The notes: generated by a model from the sequence alone, not told the origin. Numbered from the stretch's first letter, positions 11,901 through 23,722 are shown. The stretch: 64,000 nt of DNA from Ampullaceana balthica (GCA_944989445.1 CALYLW010000039.1:186001-250000), one strand, 5' to 3'. A program made the numbers and translations.

Positions 11901-14900
11901 TGGCAAGTATTATATAACATAGTTTTGTGGAAATTGACAATTTAAAAATCTACTAGTTATGATAGTTGTCTCCAGCCCTTAATTATTCTATTTTGTAATT
12001 TACAAGAAGGAATACAAAGTTGAGATGATAATTGATTTGAACCATGGGCTTTCTTTTTATCAGAAAACAAGGCATGCTAATAAAAAAAGCACTAATAGAC
12101 TAATAGCTATGGTAAACTTCATTTTGAATGGACAAGTCCCATATGGTGACATGATGCCCTGACTTTCCTTGTATGCATCTTAGATCAACTTTTTCTTCAC
12201 ATACTATATATTTTACAATAACAAATGTTATAAATGATCCTTGTGGTCCAGGTATATATAATTTGTGTATAGACATACATTTTCTTAATTCTCCAAAACC
12301 ATAATATTTCAAGGTATTCGATAAAGGAACATAGCAATATCAACATAGCAATCCCATTTCTTAATAATGAATCTCCTCCTGCGTCAGCTGAATGATAAGT
12401 GCACTAAAAATATACACCTTTGGGTTGCTTTGGTAACTACGCATACTAAAGAGGATATCTGATTAAATTGAACAAACTTCTCTAAACCTTTCTAAATAAT
12501 ACAAAAAGAAACAGGATTAATAAGACTTCCTTCCTGATAAAATCAGAGATAAAGAACATTAAAGTAAAAATACCTGTAAGAGGATTAGTCAAACCACTGC
12601 TGCTCCAGTCAAAATCTACTGGTGGGATATCCTGTAAGGTAGATATTACATTTAAAAAATTAATTTGTCAACAAGGGGCAAGTAATTTTTGACATCTAAA
12701 ACTAAAAAGTTTTTATCCTTGTATATTACAAAAAACACAAGTCCAGTTTATTATAAGATCTACAGCTGCCGTTGCGTTTTTTTAAAAAATTAATGGCATT
12801 TTTGACTAATTAATTTACTGTTATATTTTTAATTTTTTGTCAAAACTAATTGCTTTAAGGGTTTCCTGTAATTTTTGTTAAAATATAATTAAAATGCATT
12901 TAGAGAATAACAGGGATATATATCTGTTATACTCCTAATTAAAAATGTATTAATAAGCTTCATAAATTTTTAAAAAATAAACCTCACACCCCCATTGAAT
13001 TAGAAAGTGAAATGAATCCAGAAAACAGCTTAGAAAAAAATTATCTTATAAAAACTAAGAGAAATTTGGCACAAGTTAATACAACTGAAAAAACAAAAGC
13101 TAGCACTGCTTGCAACATTCATTATTATTTATTTCAGATACCTGTACAGTAGATACTGTCTGGCGTTGTTCTTGTCTATTGGAGTCCAGAAGTCCAGCTG
13201 GGGACTGAATGTGCTTGTTTATCTTGTTCTCACCACCACGTATAGGTTCCAGTATAAGTCCTGAGGCAAAGAATGGAACAGCTTGTTTCTTCTGAGAGAA
13301 GAGCTGAGGGAGAGATCCATTGTAAAACTTGCGATATTAAAGCATTAAAAAAAGAAACAGGTATCTTAAAAAAATTTTAATTCATTATACGTTCAATTTT
13401 AAATATTACCACAAAATTATTTCCTTACAATTTAGCTTAAATTTATTTGAAACCATAATCAAGTTCAGAGTCAACATTTACTTACAACATTCTGAGTATC
13501 AATATGCAGTGTTCCGTATACTTCTTTACTACAATGAGATGCGGGCCAGCTGTACACCAGGGCATGACTAGAATCAACATCTTTCAGATTGTTCCAAAGA
13601 CGAACTTTCGGATCTTTCCTGCAATCGTAGATTTTTTATTGTATTTGTATTTGTTTGTTAACATATAAATAGTGGAACAAGATATGTATAGCCTTGACAT
13701 GAAAAGACAGGATATTTTATTGATGTTAATACTGACTGCATTCTTAAGCAGATAAAACAAAACAATAAAAAGATAATTATGCATTACGCATTTAACATTT
13801 TCACCATGGTGTACTTCCAAACATGACGGGGGTCCTAAACAAAGGCAAGAGTGAACCAGAAAGTTAAATAGATCTTAGTCACTTTGGAAGATCATTACTA
13901 TTAAATTAGGAATAATATTACCTTGATTAGTGTCAAGGTCAGCATGGTTTATATGATTATACTTTTAGAATATTTTTTCCCCCATTTATGTTGTATGTTT
14001 AAGTATGGATGAGTTTTGTATTATCCACACTATTTGTGTAAAAAAGATTTAAAAGTCTCATTGCATGTGTTTATGATGATAGAATTATGTGGAAAAAGTC
14101 ATTTTATTTTCCCTATCAAAAAGCCTACTTTTTACTGGATGAGGTTACAATGTGCAAGGAATTGTGAAAAGGGTGTTGAGTCTTTTCATGATTTAGGATG
14201 GAAGTATGAATAGAATAAATAACTGTGCCAATCAGTTTGTAGCGGAAAGAAGTGAAAATTAATTTTCAGAGTAATGGTTAGACTTCTAGACTTGTAGCAT
14301 TGTTTCTTGTTTTTAATTTTAAGAGTGATATAGGAAACTTTGAACTCACTTTGCTGGATGCTGTACAACTGTCCAGGTCTGCTGCTTTGCTTCAAGTGGG
14401 TTTGTCAACCCCAACTCAACCACTATTTCAAGTGGAGTCAAGTTGTCTGATTCATCTAGTGTGGTGTTGGAAGCATCAGTAAGAGAATTCTTACGTGAGC
14501 CATGATTTGAAATCCCATTCTTAGGCGTCCGCTCTACAGTTTCTGGGAAACAGCTAACTACTGCCCTCTCAAGCTTTTGGGCCTTACTCTACAAAGATAA
14601 TAACTTGTACTAATAAGAATTTCCGTTTTTAAAAGATACACAAATTTATGAACTTAAATAATTAACGGATAACACTTTTTTATTTCAACCAAAAGATTAT
14701 TGTTATCCCAGGAAATACAAAGTTTAAACTAGATTTGCATTAGCTTCAGATTAAATATTAATAACAATATATTATAACTTATATTTTTACAAATGTTAAA
14801 AAATTAGTAATACACAAACACACGCACATATATATATTCAATACTAAACATTCATATCATAATTAGACAAAACATATATTGACATGGATTTTATCAAAGA

Positions 14901-17032
14901 TTTAGAATCAATTATGATAGGCATCATCATTAAGAGTCAACCTTCAGGACTAGAGAGCTCATTTTTGTAAATAACTATTTGAAGTAGCATAGTTTTACCT
15001 GAATCTGCTCTGCTACTTTGGACGATGGAATTGAATAAGTTTTGATGTCTGCATCACCAGATCCACAAGGCTCCTTTTCTGCTGTCAAAGGTGCAGCCTC
15101 TCCAAAGTCTGCCCAGCTTGCCTCTCCTTCTTGATTCTGGTCAGTTGTACCGAAATCTCCAAAATCATTATCCTCATCATTCTCAAATGTTGATACTTGA
15201 GTATTGTTTGCTGGCTGAGTTGCTGAATCAAATTCACCATGATCATCTATATTGGCTTCCCCAAAAGCACCAAAATCATCATCGTCGTCATTATTGAATG
15301 CAAGAGACTTTCCTTGATCAAAGCCAAAATCACTATCTGGCTCTTCAGTATCGCAAACACTGGTTCGAAATGTGATCGGCGGTAACTCCTCTTTGGGCAG
15401 ACTTACAAACTGACCAAATTCTGTGTCCTCCTCTTCTTTGTCTTCCAAATTGTCTTTTAATTCATTCTTTGTACAAGGTCTAGTATCATAGTCATCAGCT
15501 GTGTTTGGAATGTTGGATGATAATTCATTTATGGTGCTTACATTTTTATTTTTAATACAGTGATCCTCAGAAATAAAATTTTCATCATGATCAGCCATTT
15601 CATCGGTCTCACTTTCATTTTGTATAGTTGAATTTTGCAGATCTGACATGATTGGAGACGGTTTTACATTTTCCTTATCCAATAATACATCCACTTCAGT
15701 GCCTTGAGATTTTTTATCAGAATCATTGTTCTCAATGTCTTTATTTTCATCGTTACTGTGAACATTATTGAAATCTCCCCACTCACTATCATTTTCCTGA
15801 GAATCATTCACCATTTCTATGTACCTTTCTTCAACATTAATAGGCTGTCCATTTTGACTGCTTTCAGTATCAACTTGAGCCACTAATGGGCTGTCTTGGA
15901 ATGAAGTAACTTTATGGTCTTGATCTGCTGGCTTTTCTTCATCACAGATTCTTAACGCTCTTACATTCGACTGATCACCAGGGGAATCCTCAAAAGGCAC
16001 AGAACTTGACTGAAAAACATTCTCCATTTCCCCAGCAATATTTATGAAATCCTTAAATTCTGTAACATTTGTGATTGCTTGGGAACGTAATGAGTTTTCT
16101 CCACTCTCTGAGCAGTTGCCATTTCTTGGGTCTTCAGATTCAGAGTTCGCAGAATTTGTTTCTGTCTCATCTATACATGCTGAAATGGTTTCCTGGTCCA
16201 AAGCAGAGTTGAAATCACTCCAATCTTCACCCATATCTGCCTGGCTTGTTTCAGGAGGATCATTTTCATCATGACTAGAATGGAGGGAGTCTGAATGTAA
16301 TGCTACCTGTGATTTATCGTCTTTAGGTAGATTACTTGAAAGAGTCTTAAAAGTAGCTACTGGTTTTTCTAAGTTAGCAGCCTCTGTGCTTTGATACAAG
16401 TCAGATGTGAAAGTGCCTTGGGATGAAGGGGAAAGATCAGTGCTAAAAACACCAGAGTCAATGGTGGATGAAGTACTGTACAAAGATTCATTGTTTTTAG
16501 AAACAGCAAAAGAAAAGGAATCCTGATCAGTAGAGACGCTGTCCGAACTTGGATGTTGATTAGAAATACTAGCTTCTTTACATGCACTAACATCTGTATC
16601 TACTTCAGAAAGTTCATTTATTTCCACTGCGGATGTGACACAATCCATTTTGGCTGGTTGATCACAATCTGCTTCTGCATCACCATTGAAGTGTGTAAAA
16701 TCTGGAAATTCATTTTCTTCACTGGAATTAGTCATTTTAGAGTTATTATTTACCCACTCAACATTAAAAGGTAATTTACGTGGAAAAGTAATGTCTTCAT
16801 AACTTCTGCTCTCCTCTGACTTCTCATTTCGACACTCATCCTCAGGGAGCGACAGATCTGACTTAGACCAGTTCACATCAAAACTGGATATACTAGTAAT
16901 TTCTGTGGGCCCAACGCTTGGAGCACTTGCGAAATTGCCAAAATCATCATCATCATTATCCTCATCCCATCCTGCACCCCCATCATCGAGTGGTGGGGGT
17001 GATGACGATACTATTGGTATAATGTTTGACAT
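5955..17032 (-). CDS. AFTPH: Aftiphilin, clathrin/AP-1 accessory protein, 8 coding exons
   Basis: Coding exons, in transcript order: 17032-14999, 14588-14350, 13618-13486, 13303-13142, 12631-12574, 9465-9403, 8308-8294 and 6148-5955. They total 2898 nt, 965 codons plus TAA, and all junction phases agree. Aftiphilin works with AP-1, clathrin and gamma-synergin in trans-Golgi/endosome vesicle traffic (family knowledge). The first exon is a long acidic, probably disordered region with many FxxF-type adaptor motifs (DFGNF at residues 30-34; later EWGDF, EFGQF, DFGAF, DFGDF, SWADF). Residues ~757-880 hold the conserved clathrin-binding region: WNNLKDVDSSHALVYSW, then AVPFFASGLILEP, then PPVDFDWSSSGLTNPL. 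The C-terminus (DLSFMQSRVLMFPV) is also family-like. A pyrimidine-rich AG just upstream of the ATG (near 17060) implies a noncoding 5' exon. The length is close to the vertebrate protein. Identity is near certain; the 5' end is not resolved. Confidence 0.95.
7450..7984. mobile_element. MITE in AFTPH intron 7, ~535 bp
   Basis: The left end ccatatttatttgtgtatgg and the reverse complement of the right end ccgtatttattcgtgtatag match over about 25 bp, both continuing into gcgcgc. The body contains further gcgcgttatacacgag-type motifs near 7512 and 7940. The left flank is ta and the right flank ca, so a TA target duplication is possible but not intact. There is no transposase frame, so this is a non-autonomous DNA transposon of unassigned superfamily. 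Confidence 0.72.
8294..8308 (-). CDS. AFTPH: AFTPH microexon, 15 nt
   Basis: On the minus strand the sequence reads CTCACAG|atgagtgggattggg|GTAAGAC. Joined to the last G of the 9403-9465 exon and the first two bases of the 5955-6148 exon, it encodes D-E-W-D-W-V in frame. Its length is a multiple of 3, so inclusion or skipping keeps the frame. The flanking introns are 1.1 and 2.1 kb. The added Trp/acid motif resembles the adaptor-binding motifs elsewhere in the protein. Without transcripts, constitutive and alternative use cannot be told apart. Confidence 0.75.
8309..9402. other. AFTPH intron 6, no feature seen
   Basis: AT-rich intron with homopolymer runs, including a T9-G10 tract near 8838-8850. 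No gene or repeat boundary was recognised. Confidence 0.6.
9795..10240. repeat. 81-bp tandem repeat in AFTPH intron 5
   Basis: Near-identical units (ctattgtcatgaatgggtgt...) begin at 9961, 10042 and 10123, and a fourth, diverging copy begins at about 10204. Older degenerate copies extend left to about 9795, where gctattgtcac and gctattggcatgagggtgtg recur at irregular spacing. The rest of this 3.1-kb intron (9466-12573) shows nothing else clear. Confidence 0.88.
14999..17032 (-). CDS. AFTPH: AFTPH coding exon 1: acidic adaptor-motif region
   Basis: This single 2034-nt exon encodes 678 residues, about 70 percent of the protein. It starts MSNIIPIVSSSPPPLDD and ends ...SKVAEQIQ at the donor CAG|GTAAAA. 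It is rich in Asp, Glu, Ser and Asn. DFG/WxxF-type motifs sit at both ends: one near the N-terminus, and five or more packed into the last ~150 residues. These are the short gamma-ear/alpha-ear adaptor-binding motifs known from aftiphilin and synergin (family knowledge; binding here is inferred). Open frames on the opposite strand are shadows of this acidic sequence. Confidence 0.95.
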
Positions 17033-17559
17033 TGTTTCCTCAGTTTAATGTGACTGCTGAAAAAAAAATTAATTTTAATATTATTTAAATACATCTTTTA
17101 TCATTTTGAAAAAATTAAATCACCTTGGTTCAAAATGACATTAAATCAATGTATTGGTATTTATTGTGGTAAGCTCAAACTCATACCAGTTATGCTTTTG
17201 GTGTCTAGTTGAATCTTTTTAAAACTATGGTTCATGCTAAGTCAATCTTTCAATTGATTTAAATAATATGTTTTTACATAAGTTCATCAAACTCAAAGAA
17301 CTAATTTAATTAAAAATCTAACTTGCCATGATTTGCTGATTCTTTAAGTAGGGATGTGCTGTTGATAATCCAGAAAGGAAAAAAAAATTGAAAACATATT
17401 GGGTACCTGCATATTTGATTTATTTTTATTTTTTTAAATTTGTAATGATTTTAACATACTTTTTAAAAGATATTAGAAAACGTAAAAATTTATTTTGACA
17501 ACCCAATTTTTGGTTATAGTCATTTTTTAGAACATATCAATTATATTAACTCTCTTATC

Positions 17560-17830
17560 TTATACTAGATACGACCCACGGCGTAGCATACACAGCAGAC
17601 TTGCTCATAGACATTGCAAAGAACGGGGAGAAAGGACAGTGGCACGAAGAAATGAAAACAACGCAAGTGAACATCGGAGCGAACCGTCGACGCATTGTTA
17701 GTCTCAAGACATGCGCACTGCGGTTAGCTACCTGCCCCCCCCCCACCCACCCTGGCTTGACAACCATAAACTGTGATTGGACGACCCTAGTGAGGGTCAT
17801 TCGTCATGCTTATTTGCACACGTCTTGTGC
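17560..17830 (-). promoter_or_regulatory. Candidate AFTPH promoter / noncoding first exon
   Basis: This stretch has visibly more G+C and CpG than its surroundings. It carries a minus-strand CCAATCAC element (plus strand gtgattgg near 17772) and lies 0.5-0.8 kb upstream of the AFTPH coding exon, which appears to begin behind a splice acceptor. That is the expected place for a first exon and promoter. No donor site could be chosen with confidence, and the short open frames here have no recognised domain. Confidence 0.3.
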
Positions 17831-17854
17831 TTGTTCTGGTGAATTATATATATA

Positions 17855-17895
17855 GATAGATATTAAAGACGCTCCTTTATACAGAAGACTATTGC
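17855..17895 (-). mobile_element. LINE 3'-tail fragment, antisense
   Basis: The segment gacgctcctttatacagaag followed by actattgcgtccc is the reverse complement of the 3' end of the LINE at 19939-21753 (ggacgcaataatcttctgta...ggagcgtct). Only the last ~40 bp are present, a typical severe 5' truncation. Confidence 0.65.
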
Positions 17896-18093
17896 GTCCC
17901 ATTCTTCTCCATGGTTTATTTGTGTACTTAGTATACTCAAATAAATAGAAAGCTGGATTTTATGGATTTAGGTAATACTACTATCCTCCCCTACAAAAGT
18001 TACTAAATGCTTTTATCAACGATGAACCATGCTGAAAATGGTTTTAAACTCAAGCATAAATATGTAAATATGAAAAAATAAAATATATATATA

Positions 18094-19424
18094 CAGTAGA
18101 ACCCGGTTAAGTCGACGGCCTTGGGGTATGCCAAATGGCGCCGAGATAACCAATGATTGAGTTAAACGAAAACCAATATGGCGGCAAAATATTAATCTGT
18201 GCTTGAAATTTCTTTATGTACATGATAAGGTTGTTAACGGTTAACCGATTAGCCGTAACTTCGTTATAAACTTATAACGTGGAGTTAATATTTTGTTGTG
18301 TTACGGCAATATGAACCAATATGCGAGCGACCGTGACATCAAAGCGTTTTCTTACTATTCCGGTCTATAAATAATATACACGTCATCACTATTAGTTTAG
18401 AGGAAAGATGTGTTTTTTTTTAAATTTTACTTTGCTTAGTTGTCGAGGCACTGTACGAGAGCTAACACACAGTGCGCGTATGATATGAACAAGGTCAAAG
18501 TCAAGGCAGCGACTGGTATTGTTACTATTTATATTACGAAAGTCATTAGAAAGACGTAGCAAAGATAACGGGCGATTAATTGGTCCTCAAATTTGAGTTC
18601 GGTCTTTTAGTGACAGTTTTCCTGCGAGTTAAAGCCATATGACATAAGATTACCACATTAATATCAAAACTGATATTTGCTTTTTAAAATGCGTACGGCT
18701 ATTGAAGTAACTCTCTTAGTTGACGAACCATAGTACGAGAACTAACACACAGTGCGGCGATGTTAAAATGTGAACAATGTTAAAGCTGCGTGAACTGTTA
18801 TTGAACTATCAATTTTATTGGTTAGCTAGCTTAAACGTAACCAATGGTAAAACTTTTTATAAGACGCGCGTGAAAATACGGTAGTGAGGTGGTGAGTGGC
18901 ATCGATAACTAACATTTTCAAAAGCTGGCGATTGGCATAGTACCAGAAGAAAGTTAGTAACACAGTGCTGAGAGCTGAACGCAAGCGGGCTGTGACATCA
19001 CCAGCAGACCTCGCAAGGCCGAAATTTGATGCGTGGCCTTGTTGGTTATAAAAAAATCGATAACTAACATTTTCAAAAGCTGGCGATTGGCATAGTATCA
19101 GAAGCAACACAGCGCTGAGAGCTGAATGCAAGCGGGCTGTGACATCACCAGCAGACCTGGCGAGGCAGAAATTTGATGCCTTCCCTTGGTTATAAAAAAT
19201 CACATCTAACATTTTCAAAAGCTGGCGATTGGTCATGGGGATCGAGATAACCAACGTTCAGTGGCAAATTTGGCCCTCTTTTGTGCTTGGGGTATTAGGG
19301 TTCGGCGACTTAAAATAATCGAATTAACCGATGAGAAAATGCAAAGACAAAGAGAGAATTTGGCGGTTCCAATAAAAAACGTCGTTGACGAGTCAACCGA
19401 GCTTGAGTTAAGTGGGTTCTACTG
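18094..19424. mobile_element. Tigger/pogo-like MITE, family A, copy 1
   Basis: The ends are cagtagaacccggttaagtc and ...gttaagtgggttctactg, an inverted pair flanked by TA on both sides (18092-18093 and 19425-19426). The interior repeats the block gataactaacattttcaaaa three times (near 18904, 19060 and 19200). No transposase is encoded, and open frames inside it are incidental. Related copies lie at 46553-47972 and 61203-62761. TA duplication with this TIR style is typical of the Tc1/mariner-pogo group. Confidence 0.88.
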
Positions 19425-19938
19425 TATTGTGTTTAAGAATTGATGTTTTCGATTAAACTAGTTTTTATGAACAACATATGAAGTATTCAAATTTCTTATG
19501 CTTCAACCTTGAACTTTCAAAAAAGCATTATTTTGATTGGTTATGGAAAATAACTATAAGTGTACTTCTATAAGTTCTTTTTCAAACTATAGTAACACTA
19601 AAATTTCACCACTACTTACGGACAGTGCTTTTCAAATCATAAGTTATACAGTGGAAAAAATGTTGGGCAGACTTAGGTATAATTACATTTTTTAGTCAAT
19701 TTCTTTTAATGCTTTTTTTATTCATTTTGTCATTTGTAACTTTAACCTTGTTTGATGATTTTTTTTGTCACAGACACTTTTTGATAATCTACATATTTTA
19801 AACTACTTCCTCCTCGAAAAGCAATTCTAATCATGGATTTAATGCTTTACGTTTTTACTAACTTCCATGGAAGCGGTCCATAATTAATCTTCAGCGGTTA
19901 AAGCTTCAGTTTTCATTTCATTTTTATTTTCATATATA

Positions 19939-21753
19939 AACAATGTAATTACCAAAGATAACAATAAAAACTTATGGTCCTTTATCAAATCTAAAAAAAT
20001 GGAACCTTCAGGAATAGCCACACTAAAAGGCTCAAATAATAAAACCTATAATGATAATGAAACTAAAGCTAATATCCTTAACACATATTTTGCATCATCT
20101 TTTTCTGCCTCAGGCGACAAGGAAGTCTTAATAAATTTAAATAAAATGGAGGAAATAGGTAACATAACTGTAGATGAGATAGGTATACATTCACTCCTAA
20201 AAAACTTAAAAATAAACAAAGCTACTGGCCCAGATGATTTGCCTGCAAGGTTATTAAAAGAACTAAGCAATGAACTGTCCCCAATCCTTGTAGTTCTCTT
20301 TCAAGCCTCTCTAAACCAGGGTAAAGTGCCCCAGGATTGGAAATTAGCTAATGTAACTCCACTCTTTAAGAAAGGGGATAAATCAGACCCTGGTAATTAC
20401 AGGCCTGTATCACTTACTAGTATCACCTGTAAATTACTAGAACACATAATATATAGTAGAATAGTTAACCACCTTGACAAATATAATGCCCTATGCCCAC
20501 ATCAACACGGCTTTAGATAAAAAAGATCATGTGAAACTCAATTAATAGGTTTAATAGATGAACTATCAAAAGGCTTAGACAAAAATGATCAAATAGATAC
20601 AATATTATTAGACTTCTCAAAAGCATTTGACAAAGTTCACCACCTTAGTTTACTTAAAAAACTTAACTACTTTGGAATCTCAGGTTCCTTACATCACTGG
20701 ATCCAAGACTTCCTTTTGGGCAGGGAGCAAACTGTAATAATTAATGGATCTAAATCTGCACCAATAAAGGTTAACTCAGGAGTTCCACAAGGAACTGTAC
20801 TAGGTCCCTTACTCTTTTTAATTTATATAAATGATTTACCCAACAACATCTCAACAGGTACAAAAGTTAGGTTATTTGCTGATGATTGTATAATCTATAG
20901 AACAATTAAATCAGAACAAGACAGCAAAATTTTACAAAAAGACTTAGATGAATTGATAAAATGGGAAACTAACTGGAGTATGTCTTTCCACCCAGAAAAG
21001 TGTCAACTGTTAAGAGTAACAAAGAAAAAGAAACAAATAAATTCAAAATATTACATTCATGGAAAAGAACTGACCCAAACTAAAGATGCAAAATACTTAG
21101 GAGTCTTAATAAATGAGAAACTATCATGGAATCCCCATGTCAATGAAGTTATTAAAAAATCAAACAAAACCTTAGGCTTTATAAAAAGAAACTTTAACAA
21201 ATGTAATAGAGATATAAAACTAAAATGCTACCTCACTTTGATGAGACCTGTACTAGAATATGCATCTTCTGTATGGGACCCATCCACCAAAGAAAACATT
21301 GATAAACTAGAACAAATTCAAAAATGAGCTGCCAGATTCATTACTGGAGAATATTCGAAACTAACAAGAATAACACCATTAGTTAAATCATTAAACCTTG
21401 AAACACTAGAGGATAGAAGAACCAAAAGCAAAGTAGTAATCATACATAAAGCAATTAATTCTAATTTAGAAATACAACACAAAGATAACTTAATACAACC
21501 CTCAAATAGACATAAGGATAAAAACACTTTTCTTATTCCGTATGCAAGGACAAACACATACAAGTTTTCCTTCTTCCCGTCCGGAATTCGGGCGTGGAAT
21601 GGGTTGCCTGAAGAATCCAGGAAAACCAGCACTTTATCAGCATTTAAATCTCTAATAAAAATGCAGGACTAAACACAAACCATAGATAAGCGTAGGACGC
21701 AATAATCTTCTGTATAGAAGGAGCGTCTGTAAACAGATAAGATAAGATAAGAT
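19939..21753 (+). mobile_element. Jockey/CR1-type LINE, 5'-truncated, nearly intact reverse transcriptase
   Basis: A single reading frame runs from 19939 to the stop at 21670-21672, broken only by TAA at 20518 (right after HQHGFR) and TGA at 21325; there is no frameshift. Reverse transcriptase landmarks in order are [58 protein letters not shown], the catalytic FADDCIIY (near 20877) and the jockey-type C-terminal LMRPVLEYASSVWDP. The endonuclease is missing because of 5' truncation. The 3' end carries ggacgcaataatcttctgta and a (gataa)n tail at about 21736-21752. Other traces are at 17855, 27530, 38690-39235 and 46200-49110. Confidence 0.93.
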
Positions 21754-22881
21754 TCATTTCAAATTTTCCTTATGTAATTATAATTCTGGCCTATTTTAAG
21801 CATGCCTATTAAGGCTCATTAATTTACAAAATTTAGACTTAACACTTCTAGAAGAGAGAAGCACTGAATGACAATTAATCCCAAATAACAAATACTAACA
21901 GGCCATGTATTTTATTAATATATTTGTATCATATGGAATGAACATGTCATACAGAATTTGAATTGATACACTAACTCAGAATAACCATGCAGACCCTTGT
22001 ATTAAATGTTTGGTAAAATATGTAACCTGTGGTCATGTAGCTCTATTTTAAATCTCATGCCATGTTTCTTTCCTAGATGTATACTGTCCTTAATACTACC
22101 TGTTTAAGAAATAGCTAGATAAATTGATTTTTTAGGTTATATAAAACTGTTGAATTTACTGCTTTAATATTAAGAAAGTTTCAGTGCAGTAAATAAAGAT
22201 TAGCTTCAATTAAACCAGTTCTGCTTAAATAAAATTTATGCGTAAAGAGTAGTCTTCGTCTTTTGAAATATGTAACTCTTTTTGGCCATCAAAAGTTTGT
22301 TTTCTTTGTGAGTGCAGAAGCTTAAATACAAGATAGTCCAAAATTGAGCTAAATCTGTTGTTTTTTAAAATCATTTTACCATTTTTTAAAACAAACATCA
22401 ATTTCCAATGCCATTTGTTTTTTAATGCCATCCCTTTATGGATGAGGGCTTCAGAAGCATTCGAACCCTTAACCTCCCTATTTACTAGGCAGGCACTCTA
22501 AAAGGCAGGGCTGCAAAACAAGTTAAAAGAAATGAGTGACCTAAGAATATATATTATATAATATAAAGCACTTTTTATTGCTGCAGTCCAAAATAGTGGT
22601 CATGTGATAACCTGCCAGACTGATATCCCATAGTCTATCTGTCCAGTCTCCAGGCATGTCTAAGACACTTTGTTAAAATTAAGTATCAAGTTAATTAATA
22701 TACAACTTAGCCTAATAAATGATGAACTAATGTGTCAAACAATGACAATCATAATGTCACTTGACAATATTCTGCATCAACATGGACAGAGTCTATTGTA
22801 ATGTAAACTAAAAGACAGTAAAAACCCAAAAGTGATAGTCTAGTTAGTCTGGTAATGGTAAAAAAAATGATAACTTTCCAC
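21754..22881. other. Intergenic, with a tRNA-like SINE remnant
   Basis: Mostly AT-rich and without a gene. At about 22440-22515 the minus strand reads ...gttaagggttcgaatgc, a B-box-like element (GGTTCGAAT), preceded by tRNA-like sequence, consistent with a decayed tRNA-derived SINE. No other element boundary was seen. Confidence 0.4.
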
Positions 22882-23155
22882 TAGGGCTGCGGAAATTATC
22901 GATTAATCTCTTGATTAATCGATAAAAATTGTATCGATTAAATATCGATTAAAATAATTTTAATCGATAAAAATTCGATTAAAATTTAAGAAAATATTTA
23001 TAATATTTTTTTAAAAATTTTAGTAATAAATAATAAATTAGTAATAATTAGTAATAATTTATATAGATCTATATGTTTTTACGTACAAACATCTCCCGCG
23101 TAATATTAAAATGTATTTTATTAATTTATGTTGACCGGCAGAAGTCAATTATAAA

Positions 23156-23552
23156 ATGTCTGACAGCCAGAGCCGTCTTTACACCATTTTGGGCCCCCGG
23201 GCAAAAATATAGTGTTGGGCCCTTCCCCCGCAGGAATAAAAAAGGAATATACATAATATATATAAATAAACATATTCCCATGGGGCCCATATGCTCGTGG
23301 GCCCCCGGACAAATGCCCAACGGGCCTATGCGTTAAGACAGCCCTGCTGACAGCATCAGCGCAGTTAAATTTAAACATATAACTAGAAAGTTGAGCAAAT
23401 ATGTTGTTTTTAAGCTAACTGCGGATGGCAAAGTCGAAGATGGTGAAAACATTTTCTGTGTCCACTGCCATAAACAATTCTCTTTTAAAGGATCAAATAA
23501 ATCGCTGACGTACCATCTTCAGCACAAATCAAGTATCAACACATTGTCGTGA
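23156..23552 (+). pseudogene. Short BED-type zinc finger ORF, interrupted by a MITE
   Basis: The frame starts with four codons (M-S-D-S) at 23156-23167, is split by the 179-bp MITE plus its duplicated target, and continues at 23355-23552 to a TGA. The two parts are in the same frame across the empty site and would make 69 residues. The finger reads VFKLTADGKVEDGENIFCVH and then C-x2-C ... H-x4-H spacing typical of BED domains, which bind transposon ends or host DNA (family knowledge). No hAT catalytic or dimerisation region follows. It could be a relic first exon of a lost transposase or a stand-alone DNA-binding peptide. Confidence 0.72.
23168..23346. mobile_element. 179-bp hAT-like MITE nested in the BED element
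   Basis: It begins cagagccgtctttac and ends ...ttaagacagccctg. The ends are inverted relatives, and a perfect 8-bp duplication ctgacagc flanks it (23160-23167 and 23347-23354). The body is GC-rich (tgggcccccgg near both ends). It lies in codon 4 of the BED ORF. Confidence 0.9.
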
Positions 23553-23722
23553 AATTTAGTTCAAAATATTCTTAATTTTCAATGTCCGTGAGAAATGTTC
23601 AGTTTAATGACGTCATAAATTTCTATTTTTGGTTTTAATCGAAATTATCGATTAATTAATCGATAATTTTTCAAAAGTTAACGATTAAATTTAAATTAAT
23701 CGATAACAGCCCTACTTTCCAC

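Larger units (their letters stand above)
22882..23714 (+). mobile_element. Non-autonomous hAT element carrying a BED zinc finger ORF
   Basis: The element starts tagggctgcgg and ends cagcccta, and is flanked by a perfect 8-bp duplication ctttccac (22874-22881 and 23715-23722), as hAT elements make. Sub-terminal sequence is rich in atcgattaatcg motifs on both sides. It encodes no transposase catalytic domain, only a short BED finger (separate entry), and is interrupted by a second element at 23168-23346. Confidence 0.88.

Noticed and set aside
15091..16774. Plus-strand open frames of 60-76 codons
   Set aside because: They are antisense shadows of the low-complexity acidic AFTPH exon.
23073..23378. 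Gly/Pro-rich open frames on both strands
   Set aside because: They come from the GC-rich 179-bp MITE and its flanks.
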